Assembly: GCF_017163705.1 (NCBI RefSeq)
Contig: NZ_JAFIWB010000013.1
Location: forward strand, 1-64,000
DNA length: 64,000 nt
DNA from: Xanthomonas bonasiae
GTDB taxonomy: Bacteria; Pseudomonadota; Gammaproteobacteria; Xanthomonadales; Xanthomonadaceae
Direction of reading: 5' to 3'
Made by a program: the position numbers and the translations under genes. This document shows, in pieces, positions 17,943 through 25,841 of this stretch. Below the pieces are notes generated by a model. That model was not told the origin of the DNA, searched no databases, and saw nothing but the letters and a program-made list of their open reading frames with translations. Every line of letters begins with the position of its first letter. The stretch's first letter is position 1.

Positions 17943-18087
17943 GGCCTGTCGTCAGGTTGCACCGCTCCTGCGCGCGCGCACGGGGACAAGAACCAGCAAG
18001 GACGACGCGGGGGCCTCGCGCGGCAGTGCCTGCGTGCCGCCGAATTCGGCTATAACGACTGCCCCTTTCCGCTGTGCGAGCCAGCCC

Positions 18088-18435
18088 ATGGACACCATCT
18101 TCGGCAAGATCATCCGCCGCGAAATTCCCGCGAGCATCGTGTACGAGAACGACGACGTGCTCGGCTTCAAGGACATCGCGCCGCAGGCGCCGGTGCACGT
18201 GCTGTTCATTCCCAAGCAGGTGGAGATTCCCACCCTCGACGACCTGGCGCCGGAGCAGGCGCCGCTGGTCGGCAAGCTGGTGCTGGCCGCCGCCGCGTAT
18301 GCGCGCGAACAGGGCCTGGCCGAGGACGGCTACCGGGTGGTGATGAACTGCCGCGAGCATGCCGGGCAGACCGTGTTCCACCTGCACCTGCACCTGCTGG
18401 CCGGCGCGCCGCTGGGCCGCTTCGGCACGCCCTGA
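18088..18435 (+). CDS. Histidine triad (HIT) nucleotide-binding protein, HINT type
   Basis: A 115-aa purine-nucleoside phosphoramidase-like protein. The triad HLHLHLL holds H98, H100 and H102, preceded by the NCREHAGQTVF loop typical of HINT proteins. The N-terminal TIFGKIIRREIPASIVYEND is also standard. E. coli HinT is the closest known type; physiological substrate unclear. Ends at a shared terminator with the convergent slp gene. Confidence 0.93.
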   Translation: MDTIFGKIIRREIPASIVYENDDVLGFKDIAPQAPVHVLFIPKQVEIPTLDDLAPEQAPLVGKLVLAAAAYAREQGLAEDGYRVVMNCREHAGQTVFHLHLHLLAGAPLGRFGTP

Positions 18436-18467
18436 GCGGCCGGCGCGCGGCGCTGCCGGGCAAACGG

Positions 18468-18495
18468 AAAACGCCGCTTTTCAGCGGCGTTTTCT
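18468..18495. terminator. Bidirectional terminator between hinT-like gene and slp
   Basis: AAAACGCCGCT and AGCGGCGTTTT around TTTC form a stem with A/T tracts on both sides, so it can stop transcription from either direction. It lies between two convergent genes. Confidence 0.8.
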
Positions 18496-18530
18496 TCTCC
18501 ATCATGGCACAACGCGTGCCAGCGGGCGGC

Positions 18531-19058
18531 TTACCACCAGCCGCGGCCCCAGCCCCAGCGCGGACCCCACGGATCCCACGGGCCCCAGGGGCCGTACGGG
18601 TAGGCGGGCACCACGTCGACCTGGCGCACCACCGGCCACAGGTAAACCACGTCGGCGTCGATCTTCGGCAGGCGGTAGTCGTACTCGCCGATGCGGGTGC
18701 TCTCGTAGCCGGCGACGTGGCCGATGAAGGTCACCTCGCGACCGGGTTCGAACACCGCCGGGTCGTAGAAGCCGGAGCGGCAGGCGATGAAGCGGCCGTC
18801 GCTGGCGTCGGCCGAGTCGCTGTCCGGGCGGCCGCTGGCGCTCAACGGCCGCGACAGCATCTGGAAGCAGGTCTGGCCCTGACCGGGCTTGGTCTGGATG
18901 ATCTTGCCGCCCCAGCGCACCGAGGTACCGACCTGCTGGCCGGCGACCGAGTCGCGCGGGGTGACGGTGGCGAATTGGCCTTGCAGCGGCTTGGGCGCGG
19001 TCGCGCAGGCTCCCAGGGCGAGAACGGCCAGGACGGGGAACAGCAATCGGATCTTCAT
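18531..19058 (-). CDS. Slp-family outer-membrane lipoprotein
   Basis: A 175-aa lipoprotein. The lipobox ALGAC puts the modified cysteine at residue 18. The body (VRWGGKIIQTKPGQGQTCFQMLSRPL..., then FIACRSGFYDPAVFEPGREVTFIGHVAG) matches the Slp family, starvation- or stress-inducible lipoproteins of unclear function. The C-terminal about 25 residues are an unusual Trp/Pro/Gly-rich tail with repeated GPW/DPW units. Its ATG overlaps the tgpA stop (ATGA), so it is the last gene of the moxR-DUF58-tgpA-slp transcript. Confidence 0.87.
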   Translation of the reverse strand: MKIRLLFPVLAVLALGACATAPKPLQGQFATVTPRDSVAGQQVGTSVRWGGKIIQTKPGQGQTCFQMLSRPLSASGRPDSDSADASDGRFIACRSGFYDPAVFEPGREVTFIGHVAGYESTRIGEYDYRLPKIDADVVYLWPVVRQVDVVPAYPYGPWGPWDPWGPRWGWGRGWW

Positions 19059-21004
19059 CGAGATGCTCCGGTGTGCGGACGGTGCCTGCGCAGGTCGCGC
19101 AACAATGAAGCCCTGTCCGAATCAGCGCCAGCGTAGCGCGAATCAGCGAAACGTTGGCTGAGCGAAAGCAACGCGTTTGCCTCCATCACCTGGTGTACAC
19201 GCAGCGCCCACGCCAAGGCCGGTTCGTGCGCCTCGCGGCCCAGGCCGAGCCGGGCGTAGCGCCGGCCCAGCCGGCGCCAGGCGCGCAGCAGCGGGTCGCG
19301 CTCGCGTTCGCCGCGGGCCAGCAGCCAGGCCATCCAGCCCAGCAGCAACGCGGCGAAGCCGGCGAACAGGGCGACCAGTTGCGCCGGCTCCAGCTTGGCG
19401 ATGCCCAGCTCGCTCAGCAGCCGCTGCTGGCGGTTGGCGTCGAAGGACAGCACCAGGTCGTTCCAGCCGCGGCGCAGCCAGTCGCCGACGTCGCGCAGCT
19501 GCCAGTCGGCGATGCCGCCCTGGGCGCCGGCAGCGCTGCCGAGGCGGTCCTCCAACGTGTCGTAGATGCGTTCCGGGGCGACCGCGGCGGTCGGGTCCAC
19601 GCGCACCCAGCCGCGCTGCGGCAGCCACACTTCGGCCCAGGCGTGGGCGTCCATGCGCCGCACCACCCAGTAGTCGCCGAACGGATTGCGGGTGCCGCCG
19701 GCGTAGCCGGTGACCACGCGTGCGGGGATGCCGGCGCCGCGCATCAGCACCACGAAGGCGGAGCTGAAGTGCTGGCAGAAGCCGGCCTTCTGCTGGAACA
19801 GGAATTCGTCGACGCCGTCGCGGCCGGGCAGCGGCGTCTCCAGCGTGTAGGCGAAATCGCGGCGGATCCATTGCAGCGCGCGCGCCACGATCGCGGCGTC
19901 GTCGGCGCCGGCCTGTTGCCGCCATTGCCGGGCCAGCGCCAGGGTGCGCGGGTTGTAGCCGGGCGGCAGCGCCAGCGCGCGCTGGCGCTGCGCCGGCGTC
20001 AGCGTGCTCTCGAAGCGCAGCGGCGGCGCCGAGCGCAGGCGCCAGCGGCTCAGCGCGCCGAGCGGGCGCTCGCTGTGCAGCACGTAGTCGGCGGAGAGCC
20101 TGGTGCCCTCGGGTGCCTGCAGCGGCAGGTCCAGCGCGACCAGCTGGCGGCGGTCGGTCGGCTCGACCTCGATCTCGTAGTCCCATGCGTTCGCGCCGGT
20201 CTGCACCGCCGGCGCCGGCAGGTAGTCGTTGCCGCGTTGCGCACGCCAGGTACGGCCGTCGAAATCCCACAGCACCGGCCCGCGCCAGTATCGCTGCGCC
20301 GGCGCGGGCACGCGGCCGAAGAACTGCACGCGCAGCGCCGGGGTGTCGTCGGCCATCAGGTCCAGCCACTGGCCGGGACTCATCGTGTCCGACAGGCCAG
20401 GCCGCGCCAGCGCGCGCTCGGGTACGCCCCACAGCGGCGAGCCCAGCCGCGGGAACAGCCAGAACGCGGCCAGTGCCAGCGGCAGGCCCAGCGCCAGCAG
20501 CCGGCCGACGCCGCGCAGCTGGCCGCGCAGCGGCGGCGCCGCGCTATGACCTTCCTGGTCGGCCAGGCGCTGCATGCACAGCAGCGCGGCGATCACCGCG
20601 GCCAGTCCGAGCAGCATCGTGACCGGTCCCTGGTCCAGCAGGAACGCGGCGAACGGCGCGAACAGGGCGAAGCCGAGCAGGCTGCGCGCGTCGCGCAGCG
20701 TCTTCAGTTCCGACGGCTTGATCGCCAGCATCGCCGCGAGCATGGCGCAGCCGGTGTCGCGGCCGAAGCGCATGCCGACCTGCCAGTAGATCGCCGCCAG
20801 CATCGCCGCCACCAGCAGCAGGCGCAGCGCGGCCGGCAGCGGCCGCCATGCCGAGCTGGCACCGATCAGCAACGCGGTCGCCGCGAACAGCAGTGCCAGC
20901 GCGCCAGGCAACTGCAGCAGCAGCGGCAGCAGCGCCAGCAGGCCGGCGGCGAGCGCCCAGTGGCGGCTGGCGTCGCTCAGCGCGGGCGAGCGCGGCTCAG
21001 CCAT
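19055..21004 (-). CDS. DUF3488/transglutaminase-like membrane protein (TgpA type)
   Basis: A 649-aa inner-membrane protein. Five or six hydrophobic helices occupy about residues 15-190 (DUF3488). The large periplasmic part carries a transglutaminase-like domain with catalytic Cys in GFCQHFSS near residue 410, His in MDAHAWAEVW near 451 and Asp in RVDPTAAV near 466. A further membrane helix lies at about 545-565 (LVALFAGFAALLLGWMAWLLA), then a cytoplasmic tail. P. aeruginosa TgpA is essential there, but its substrate is not established. It overlaps the DUF58 gene by 8 bp and slp by 4 bp. Confidence 0.92.
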   Translation of the reverse strand: MAEPRSPALSDASRHWALAAGLLALLPLLLQLPGALALLFAATALLIGASSAWRPLPAALRLLLVAAMLAAIYWQVGMRFGRDTGCAMLAAMLAIKPSELKTLRDARSLLGFALFAPFAAFLLDQGPVTMLLGLAAVIAALLCMQRLADQEGHSAAPPLRGQLRGVGRLLALGLPLALAAFWLFPRLGSPLWGVPERALARPGLSDTMSPGQWLDLMADDTPALRVQFFGRVPAPAQRYWRGPVLWDFDGRTWRAQRGNDYLPAPAVQTGANAWDYEIEVEPTDRRQLVALDLPLQAPEGTRLSADYVLHSERPLGALSRWRLRSAPPLRFESTLTPAQRQRALALPPGYNPRTLALARQWRQQAGADDAAIVARALQWIRRDFAYTLETPLPGRDGVDEFLFQQKAGFCQHFSSAFVVLMRGAGIPARVVTGYAGGTRNPFGDYWVVRRMDAHAWAEVWLPQRGWVRVDPTAAVAPERIYDTLEDRLGSAAGAQGGIADWQLRDVGDWLRRGWNDLVLSFDANRQQRLLSELGIAKLEPAQLVALFAGFAALLLGWMAWLLARGERERDPLLRAWRRLGRRYARLGLGREAHEPALAWALRVHQVMEANALLSLSQRFADSRYAGADSDRASLLRDLRRHRPHTGASR

Positions 21005-21953
21005 GCGGCAGCAGCGCCAGCGCGCGCAGGCACAGGTGCCGGTGTTGCGGGCCGCGGCCCGGACCCAGCGGCGGCTGCCCCGGCAGCAGCAGGCGGTAGC
21101 GGCGGCCGTCGCGCTCGGCCTCGTTGACCCAGCGCGCCAGCCGCGCGATGCGGCGCTCGTAGGGCAGCGCCGGCAGGGTGCGCCAGTCCAGCACCACGTC
21201 CACGCCGATCGGGCGTTCGTATTCGCGCACCAGCAGCGTGTCGCGGCGCGCCGAGTGCTTCCAGGAGATCGCGCGCGGCGCATCGCCGGCGCGGTACGGG
21301 CGCAACTGGTGCAGCTCTTCGCCGAGCGCGTGCAGGCGGGTCTGGGTCGGGGTGCCGTCGCCGTGCGGCAGCGGCGGCCCGTCGTGTTCCGGTTGCGGGT
21401 AAACCAATAGCGGCGCGTCCGGCCAGAACCAGGCCCAGGCGCGCAGCAGGCCCAGCGGCTGGGTGGTGGAAACGCGGATGCGCTGCAGGTCCAGCCAGCC
21501 GCGGCGTTCGGTGGGCAGCTCCAGATCGGCTTCGTTGGCGCCGTCGTCGTGCAGGTCGATGTAGGTGTGCCGGTCGGCATGCGCCACGCGCAGGCCGCGG
21601 CGGTGCCGGGCGTCGTCGGCGGCCAGCGCCAGGCGCAGCCGCAGCGGGGTGCCGGCCGCGACCGGTTCGGCCGACAGCGCGTCCAGGCGCAGTCCCGACA
21701 GCTGCAGGTGCGCCGCGATCGCGCTGGCGATGGCGGCCGCGCCGAGCAGCATCGCCAGCAGCAAGGCGGGGTTGTTGTTGTAGTTCAGCGCGCCGAGCAG
21801 CATCGCGCCGAGCAGCAGCGCCAGGAAGCCGCCGAACGGCGTGGGCAGGATGTAGATCCGGCGCCGGTCCAGCCGCGCCGGCAGCGGCTCGGGATCGCGC
21901 GGCCGCGCCAGCCGTGCCAGTGCCTGCCGCCACTCGCGCAGCCGTGCCCGCAT
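20997..21953 (-). CDS. DUF58 domain protein
   Basis: A 318-aa protein of the DUF58 family, regularly partnered with MoxR ATPases. Two hydrophobic helices near residues 42-60 and 65-85 anchor it. The DUF58 core motif RPYRAGDAPRAISWKHSAR occurs near residue 218-236, followed by LLVREYERPIGVDVVLDW. These proteins often contain a von Willebrand A-like fold, but no complete MIDAS is visible here. moxR ends 5 bp upstream and tgpA starts within its end. Confidence 0.9.
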   Translation of the reverse strand: MRARLREWRQALARLARPRDPEPLPARLDRRRIYILPTPFGGFLALLLGAMLLGALNYNNNPALLLAMLLGAAAIASAIAAHLQLSGLRLDALSAEPVAAGTPLRLRLALAADDARHRRGLRVAHADRHTYIDLHDDGANEADLELPTERRGWLDLQRIRVSTTQPLGLLRAWAWFWPDAPLLVYPQPEHDGPPLPHGDGTPTQTRLHALGEELHQLRPYRAGDAPRAISWKHSARRDTLLVREYERPIGVDVVLDWRTLPALPYERRIARLARWVNEAERDGRRYRLLLPGQPPLGPGRGPQHRHLCLRALALLPHG

Positions 21954-21958
21954 TCGGG

Positions 21959-22912
21959 TCAGTCCACCGCGACGCTGTGCAGGATCGCCTTGGCCAGCGC
22001 TTGCCCGGAGGCCGATTCCTGTTCGGCCACCAGGCGGTGCTCTGCGACCGCCACGAACAGCGCCTGCACGTCCTCGGGCAGCGCATGCGCGCGACCCAGT
22101 AGCAGCGCGTGCGCCTTGGCCGCGCGCAGCAGCGCGATGCCGGCGCGCGGCGACAGGCCCACGCGCACGCCCGGATGCTGGCGGCTGCGCGCCAGCAGCG
22201 CCTGCACGTAGCCGACCAGCGCGTCGCTGGCATGGATCTGTTCCGCGCTGTGCCGCAGCGTGGCCATGTCAGTGTCGCTGAGCAGCGGCCGCGCCTGTGC
22301 GATCAGGTCGCGGCGGTCGCTGCCGCTGAGCAGCGCGCGTTCGGATTCGGCGTTGGGATAGCCCAGCGCCAGCCGCAGCAGGAAGCGGTCCAGCTGCGAA
22401 TCGGGCAGCGGGAAGGTGCCCGACAGGTCCACCGGATTCTGCGTGGCGATGACGAAGAACGGCGCCGGCAGCGGATGCGTGGTGCCGTCCAGCGTGACCT
22501 GCTGTTCGGCCATCGCTTCCAGCAGCGCACTCTGCGTGCGCGGCGGCGCGCGGTTGATCTCGTCGGCGAGCAGCACGTGCGCGAACACCGGGCCGGGATG
22601 GAACTGGAACTGGCGCGATTGCGCGTCGTACACCGACACGCCGAGCACGTCGGCCGGCAGCAGGTCGGAGGTGAACTGCACGCGCTGGAAGCTCAATCCC
22701 AGGCTCGCGGCCAGCGCATGCGCCAGCGTGGTCTTGCCCAGCCCGGGCAGATCCTCGATCAGCAGATGTCCGCCGGACAACAGCGCGACAAACGCCAGCC
22801 GCACCTGTTGTGGCTTGCCCAGGACCAGCGAATTGACCTGCTGCTGGGCCTGCGCGAGCGCCTCGCGCAGCGTATCGGTTAGCATTTCCGGCAAGCGGGG
22901 CGGAGTAGGCAT
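21959..22912 (-). CDS. MoxR-family AAA+ ATPase
   Basis: A 317-aa AAA+ chaperone-like ATPase. Walker A is DLPGLGKTT at residues 54-62, Walker B is HVLLADEINRAPP near 112-124, and the MoxR-typical TQNP and FPLPDSQLDRF follow. A C-terminal lid domain with GLSPRAGIALLRAAKA completes the fold. MoxR proteins activate partner complexes containing VWA or DUF58 proteins (family knowledge). It heads the moxR-DUF58-tgpA-slp operon and is divergent from the GT39 gene, 36 bp away. Confidence 0.93.
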   Translation of the reverse strand: MPTPPRLPEMLTDTLREALAQAQQQVNSLVLGKPQQVRLAFVALLSGGHLLIEDLPGLGKTTLAHALAASLGLSFQRVQFTSDLLPADVLGVSVYDAQSRQFQFHPGPVFAHVLLADEINRAPPRTQSALLEAMAEQQVTLDGTTHPLPAPFFVIATQNPVDLSGTFPLPDSQLDRFLLRLALGYPNAESERALLSGSDRRDLIAQARPLLSDTDMATLRHSAEQIHASDALVGYVQALLARSRQHPGVRVGLSPRAGIALLRAAKAHALLLGRAHALPEDVQALFVAVAEHRLVAEQESASGQALAKAILHSVAVD

Positions 22913-22948
22913 CGCATTCTCGCAACGGTTTAGGGGAGTCTAAAGGCA

Positions 22949-24796
22949 ATGCAAGGCGAACAACGTGCACGCACCACCTTCATGGTGCTGTGGATGCTGG
23001 TCACCGCAGCCAAGCTGCTGGTGGCCGCGCGCCTGCCGTTGTTCGTCGACGAGGCGTTCTATTGGCAGGAAGGCCAGCACCTGGCCGCCGCCTATTCGGA
23101 TCTGCCCGGGCTGACCGCCTGGCTGGCGCGGCTGGGCGTGGCGCTGGGCGGCGAGCACCTGCTGGCGCTGCGCGCGCCGTTCCTGCTGGTGTCGGCGGCG
23201 ATGCCGTGGCTGATCGCGCGCATCGCCACGCGCTGGTTCGGTGCGGTGGCCGGTTGGCGCGCCGGCAGCCTGACCTTGCTGATGCCGCTGTCGGGCACGC
23301 TCGGCATCCTCGCCCTGCCGGACGTGCCGATGGCGCTGGCGACGATCCTGTGCATGGACGCCAGCGCGCGGCTGCTGCGCCAGATCGATGCGATGAGCGC
23401 GGTGGAGCTGGCGCTGGGCCTGACCCTGGGTGCGTTGAGCCACTACCGCTTCGCCGGGGTGATCGGGGTCGGCGCGATCGCGCTGCTGCTGATCCCGCAG
23501 GGCCGGCGCATGCTGCGCGATCCGCAGGTGTGGGTGGCACTGGCGATGGGCATCGTCGCCTGGCTGCCGTTGCTGGCCTGGAACGCCGACAACGGCGAGG
23601 CCGGGGTCAGGTTCCAGCTGATCGACCGGCATCCGTGGAGTTTCCAGCCCAGCGGCATCGCCTTCGTGCTGATCCAGGGCCTGCTGGTCACGCCGCTGCT
23701 GGCGGTGGCGATGTGGAAAGTGGCGCTGGTGGCCACGCGCGGCGGCGGCAGCGGTGGCGCGCGCGTGCAGTGGCGCTATTTCGGCCTGCTCGGCGGCGTG
23801 TCCACGCTGGGCATCTTCCTGCTCGGCTTCTTCACTGATGCCGAGCGCATCAGTTTCCATTGGCCGTTGCCGGGCTACCTGGCCTTGCTGATCGCCGCGC
23901 CGGTGATCCTCCACGGCTGGCCGAAGCCGCTGCGCCGCGCGACCTGGCTGCTGACCGGGCTGGGCCTGGTCGGCGCGTTCGGCTACTACCTGGCGGTGTC
24001 GGTGCCGGCGGTGCGCGAGCATGCCGCCGGCGACAAGTACTACCCGCGCAACTTCGCCGGCTGGAAGCCGCTGGCGTCGGCGGTACGCCGCGAACTGGCG
24101 GCGATGCCGGCGGGCACCCAGGTGCTGGCCGACAATTTCAAGGTCGGCGCCGAGCTCGGTTTCGAGCTGGGCGATGCCGACATCCAGGTGCTGCCGCATC
24201 CGCTGAACGACAAGCACGGGCGCAGCGCGCAGCTGCGCCAGTGGGGCCTGCTCAGCGACGGCCGGCGCGATGGGCCGCGGCTGCTGGTGCTGTCGCCCAG
24301 CGACATGAAATACCGGCTGCTGCTGCAGCGCTATCACGCGGTCTGCGAGCTGGTCGGCCCGTTGCCGCCGCCGAAGGTGGTATCCAGCGATCACGGCAGC
24401 CAGCGCTTCCTGCTGTTCGCGCTGCCGGCGCAGCGCCTGCCGGGTCCGTGCACGACGCCGGCGATGGCCTGGTTCAATGCGCCGGAGGTGGGCGACAAGG
24501 TGGCGCCCCATTTCGCGGTGTCCGGCTGGGCGTTCAAGGACGGCGTGGGCATCGCCCGGGTCGAGGTGCTGCTCGACGGCAAGGTCGCCGCGCAGGCGCG
24601 CTACGGCGAGAACTACGACATCACCGCGTTCTGGAAGATCTCCACCGATCCGGGCCATCCCAACGTCGGCTTCCGCGCCGAACTCGATGCCAGCGGATTG
24701 GCGCCGGGCACGCATTGGCTCGGCCTGCGCCTGCATGGCCGCGACGGCAGCGTCGAGCAGTGGTGGGAGCAGCCGATCGAACTGCGCCGCCGCTGA
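22949..24796 (+). CDS. GT39 (ArnT/PMT-like) glycosyltransferase with C-terminal beta-sandwich domain
   Basis: A 615-aa GT-C fold membrane enzyme that should transfer a sugar from a polyprenyl phosphate to an acceptor outside the cytoplasm. The catalytic loop motif is LFVDEAFYW (D34, E35). About nine to ten membrane helices fill residues 10-360. DKYYPRNFAGW, then a periplasmic part follows. Residues about 505-615 (NAPEVGDKVAPHFAVSGWA...) form an Ig-like beta-sandwich predicted from VSGWAFKDGVGIARVEVLLDG; this domain is not in ArnT. Donor and acceptor are unknown. The GT2 gene lies 49 bp downstream. Confidence 0.85.
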   Translation: MQGEQRARTTFMVLWMLVTAAKLLVAARLPLFVDEAFYWQEGQHLAAAYSDLPGLTAWLARLGVALGGEHLLALRAPFLLVSAAMPWLIARIATRWFGAVAGWRAGSLTLLMPLSGTLGILALPDVPMALATILCMDASARLLRQIDAMSAVELALGLTLGALSHYRFAGVIGVGAIALLLIPQGRRMLRDPQVWVALAMGIVAWLPLLAWNADNGEAGVRFQLIDRHPWSFQPSGIAFVLIQGLLVTPLLAVAMWKVALVATRGGGSGGARVQWRYFGLLGGVSTLGIFLLGFFTDAERISFHWPLPGYLALLIAAPVILHGWPKPLRRATWLLTGLGLVGAFGYYLAVSVPAVREHAAGDKYYPRNFAGWKPLASAVRRELAAMPAGTQVLADNFKVGAELGFELGDADIQVLPHPLNDKHGRSAQLRQWGLLSDGRRDGPRLLVLSPSDMKYRLLLQRYHAVCELVGPLPPPKVVSSDHGSQRFLLFALPAQRLPGPCTTPAMAWFNAPEVGDKVAPHFAVSGWAFKDGVGIARVEVLLDGKVAAQARYGENYDITAFWKISTDPGHPNVGFRAELDASGLAPGTHWLGLRLHGRDGSVEQWWEQPIELRRR

Positions 24797-24845
24797 TAGC
24801 ATGGCGCGCCTTTCCACGCCCGCCGCGCAGGACCGCCCACCGCCC

Positions 24846-25841
24846 ATGCCGAGTCTTTCTGCTGCCCACGCCGCGGCCATGCCGCGGATCGCGGTGCTGG
24901 TTCCCTGCCACAACGAAGCGGCCACGATCGGCCAGGTCGTCGCCGCGTTCGCCGCGCAGTTGCCGACGGCGAGCATCCACGTGTTCGACAACAATTCCAG
25001 CGACGCCACCATCGCGCGGGCGCGCGCGGCCGGCGCGCAGGTGCGCGAAGTCGCACTGCAGGGCAAGGGCAACGTGGTGCGGCGCCTGTTCGCCGATGTC
25101 GATGCCGACGTGTACGTGCTGGTCGATGGCGATGCGACCTACGACGCGGCGATGGCGCCGGCGCTGATCGAGCGCCTGCTGCGCGATGGCCTGGACATGG
25201 TGGTCGGCGCGCGGCGCAGCGACGAGGCCGCCGCCTACCGCGCCGGGCACCGCGTCGGCAACGTGCTGCTGACCCGCTGCGTGAGCTTCCTGTTCGGGCG
25301 CAGTTTCGACGACATGCTGTCCGGCTACCGGGTGTTCTCGCGCCGCTACGTGAAGTCGTTTCCCGCCCATGCCGCCGGCTTCGAGACCGAGACCGAACTG
25401 GCGGTGCACGCGCTGCAGCTGCGCATGCCGGTGGCGGAAGTGGCCACGGCCTACGGCGCGCGGCCACAAGGCTCGCAGAGCAAGCTGCGCACCTGGCACG
25501 ACGGCACCCGGATCCTGCTGACCATCCTGCGCCTGTTCAAGGCTGAGCGACCATTGCTGTTCTTCTCGCTGGGCTTCGGCGCCTGCGTGCTGCTGGCGCT
25601 GGGGCTGGCGGTGCCGCTGGTGCTCACCTACGCGCACACCGGCCTGGTGCCGCGCTTCCCGACCGCGATCCTGTGCTCGGCGCTGGTGCTGCTCGGCTTC
25701 CTGTTGCTGGCCTGCGGGCTGATCCTGGACACGGTGACCCGCGGCCGGGTCGAGGCCAAGCGCCTGGCTTATCTGGCGATCCCGGCGCTGCCGTTGCGGT
25801 CGCCGGCGGCGTCTCCCGCAGCCGAAGACGACGCCGCATGA
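24846..25841 (+). CDS. GT2 polyprenyl-phosphate glycosyltransferase
   Basis: About 331 aa, GT-A fold with DPM1/ArnC-like features. It starts PRIAVLVPCHNEAATIG, has the metal-binding DGD at about 94-96 and SGYRVFSRRY near 160. Two C-terminal hydrophobic helices (LLFFSLGFGACVLLALGLAV... and ILCSALVLLGFLLLACGLIL) anchor it in the membrane. It should load a sugar from a nucleotide onto undecaprenyl phosphate; which sugar is unknown. ATG at 24846 is chosen; an in-frame ATG at 24801 would add 15 residues. The stop overlaps the next gene by three bases. Confidence 0.87.
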   Translation: MPSLSAAHAAAMPRIAVLVPCHNEAATIGQVVAAFAAQLPTASIHVFDNNSSDATIARARAAGAQVREVALQGKGNVVRRLFADVDADVYVLVDGDATYDAAMAPALIERLLRDGLDMVVGARRSDEAAAYRAGHRVGNVLLTRCVSFLFGRSFDDMLSGYRVFSRRYVKSFPAHAAGFETETELAVHALQLRMPVAEVATAYGARPQGSQSKLRTWHDGTRILLTILRLFKAERPLLFFSLGFGACVLLALGLAVPLVLTYAHTGLVPRFPTAILCSALVLLGFLLLACGLILDTVTRGRVEAKRLAYLAIPALPLRSPAASPAAEDDAA

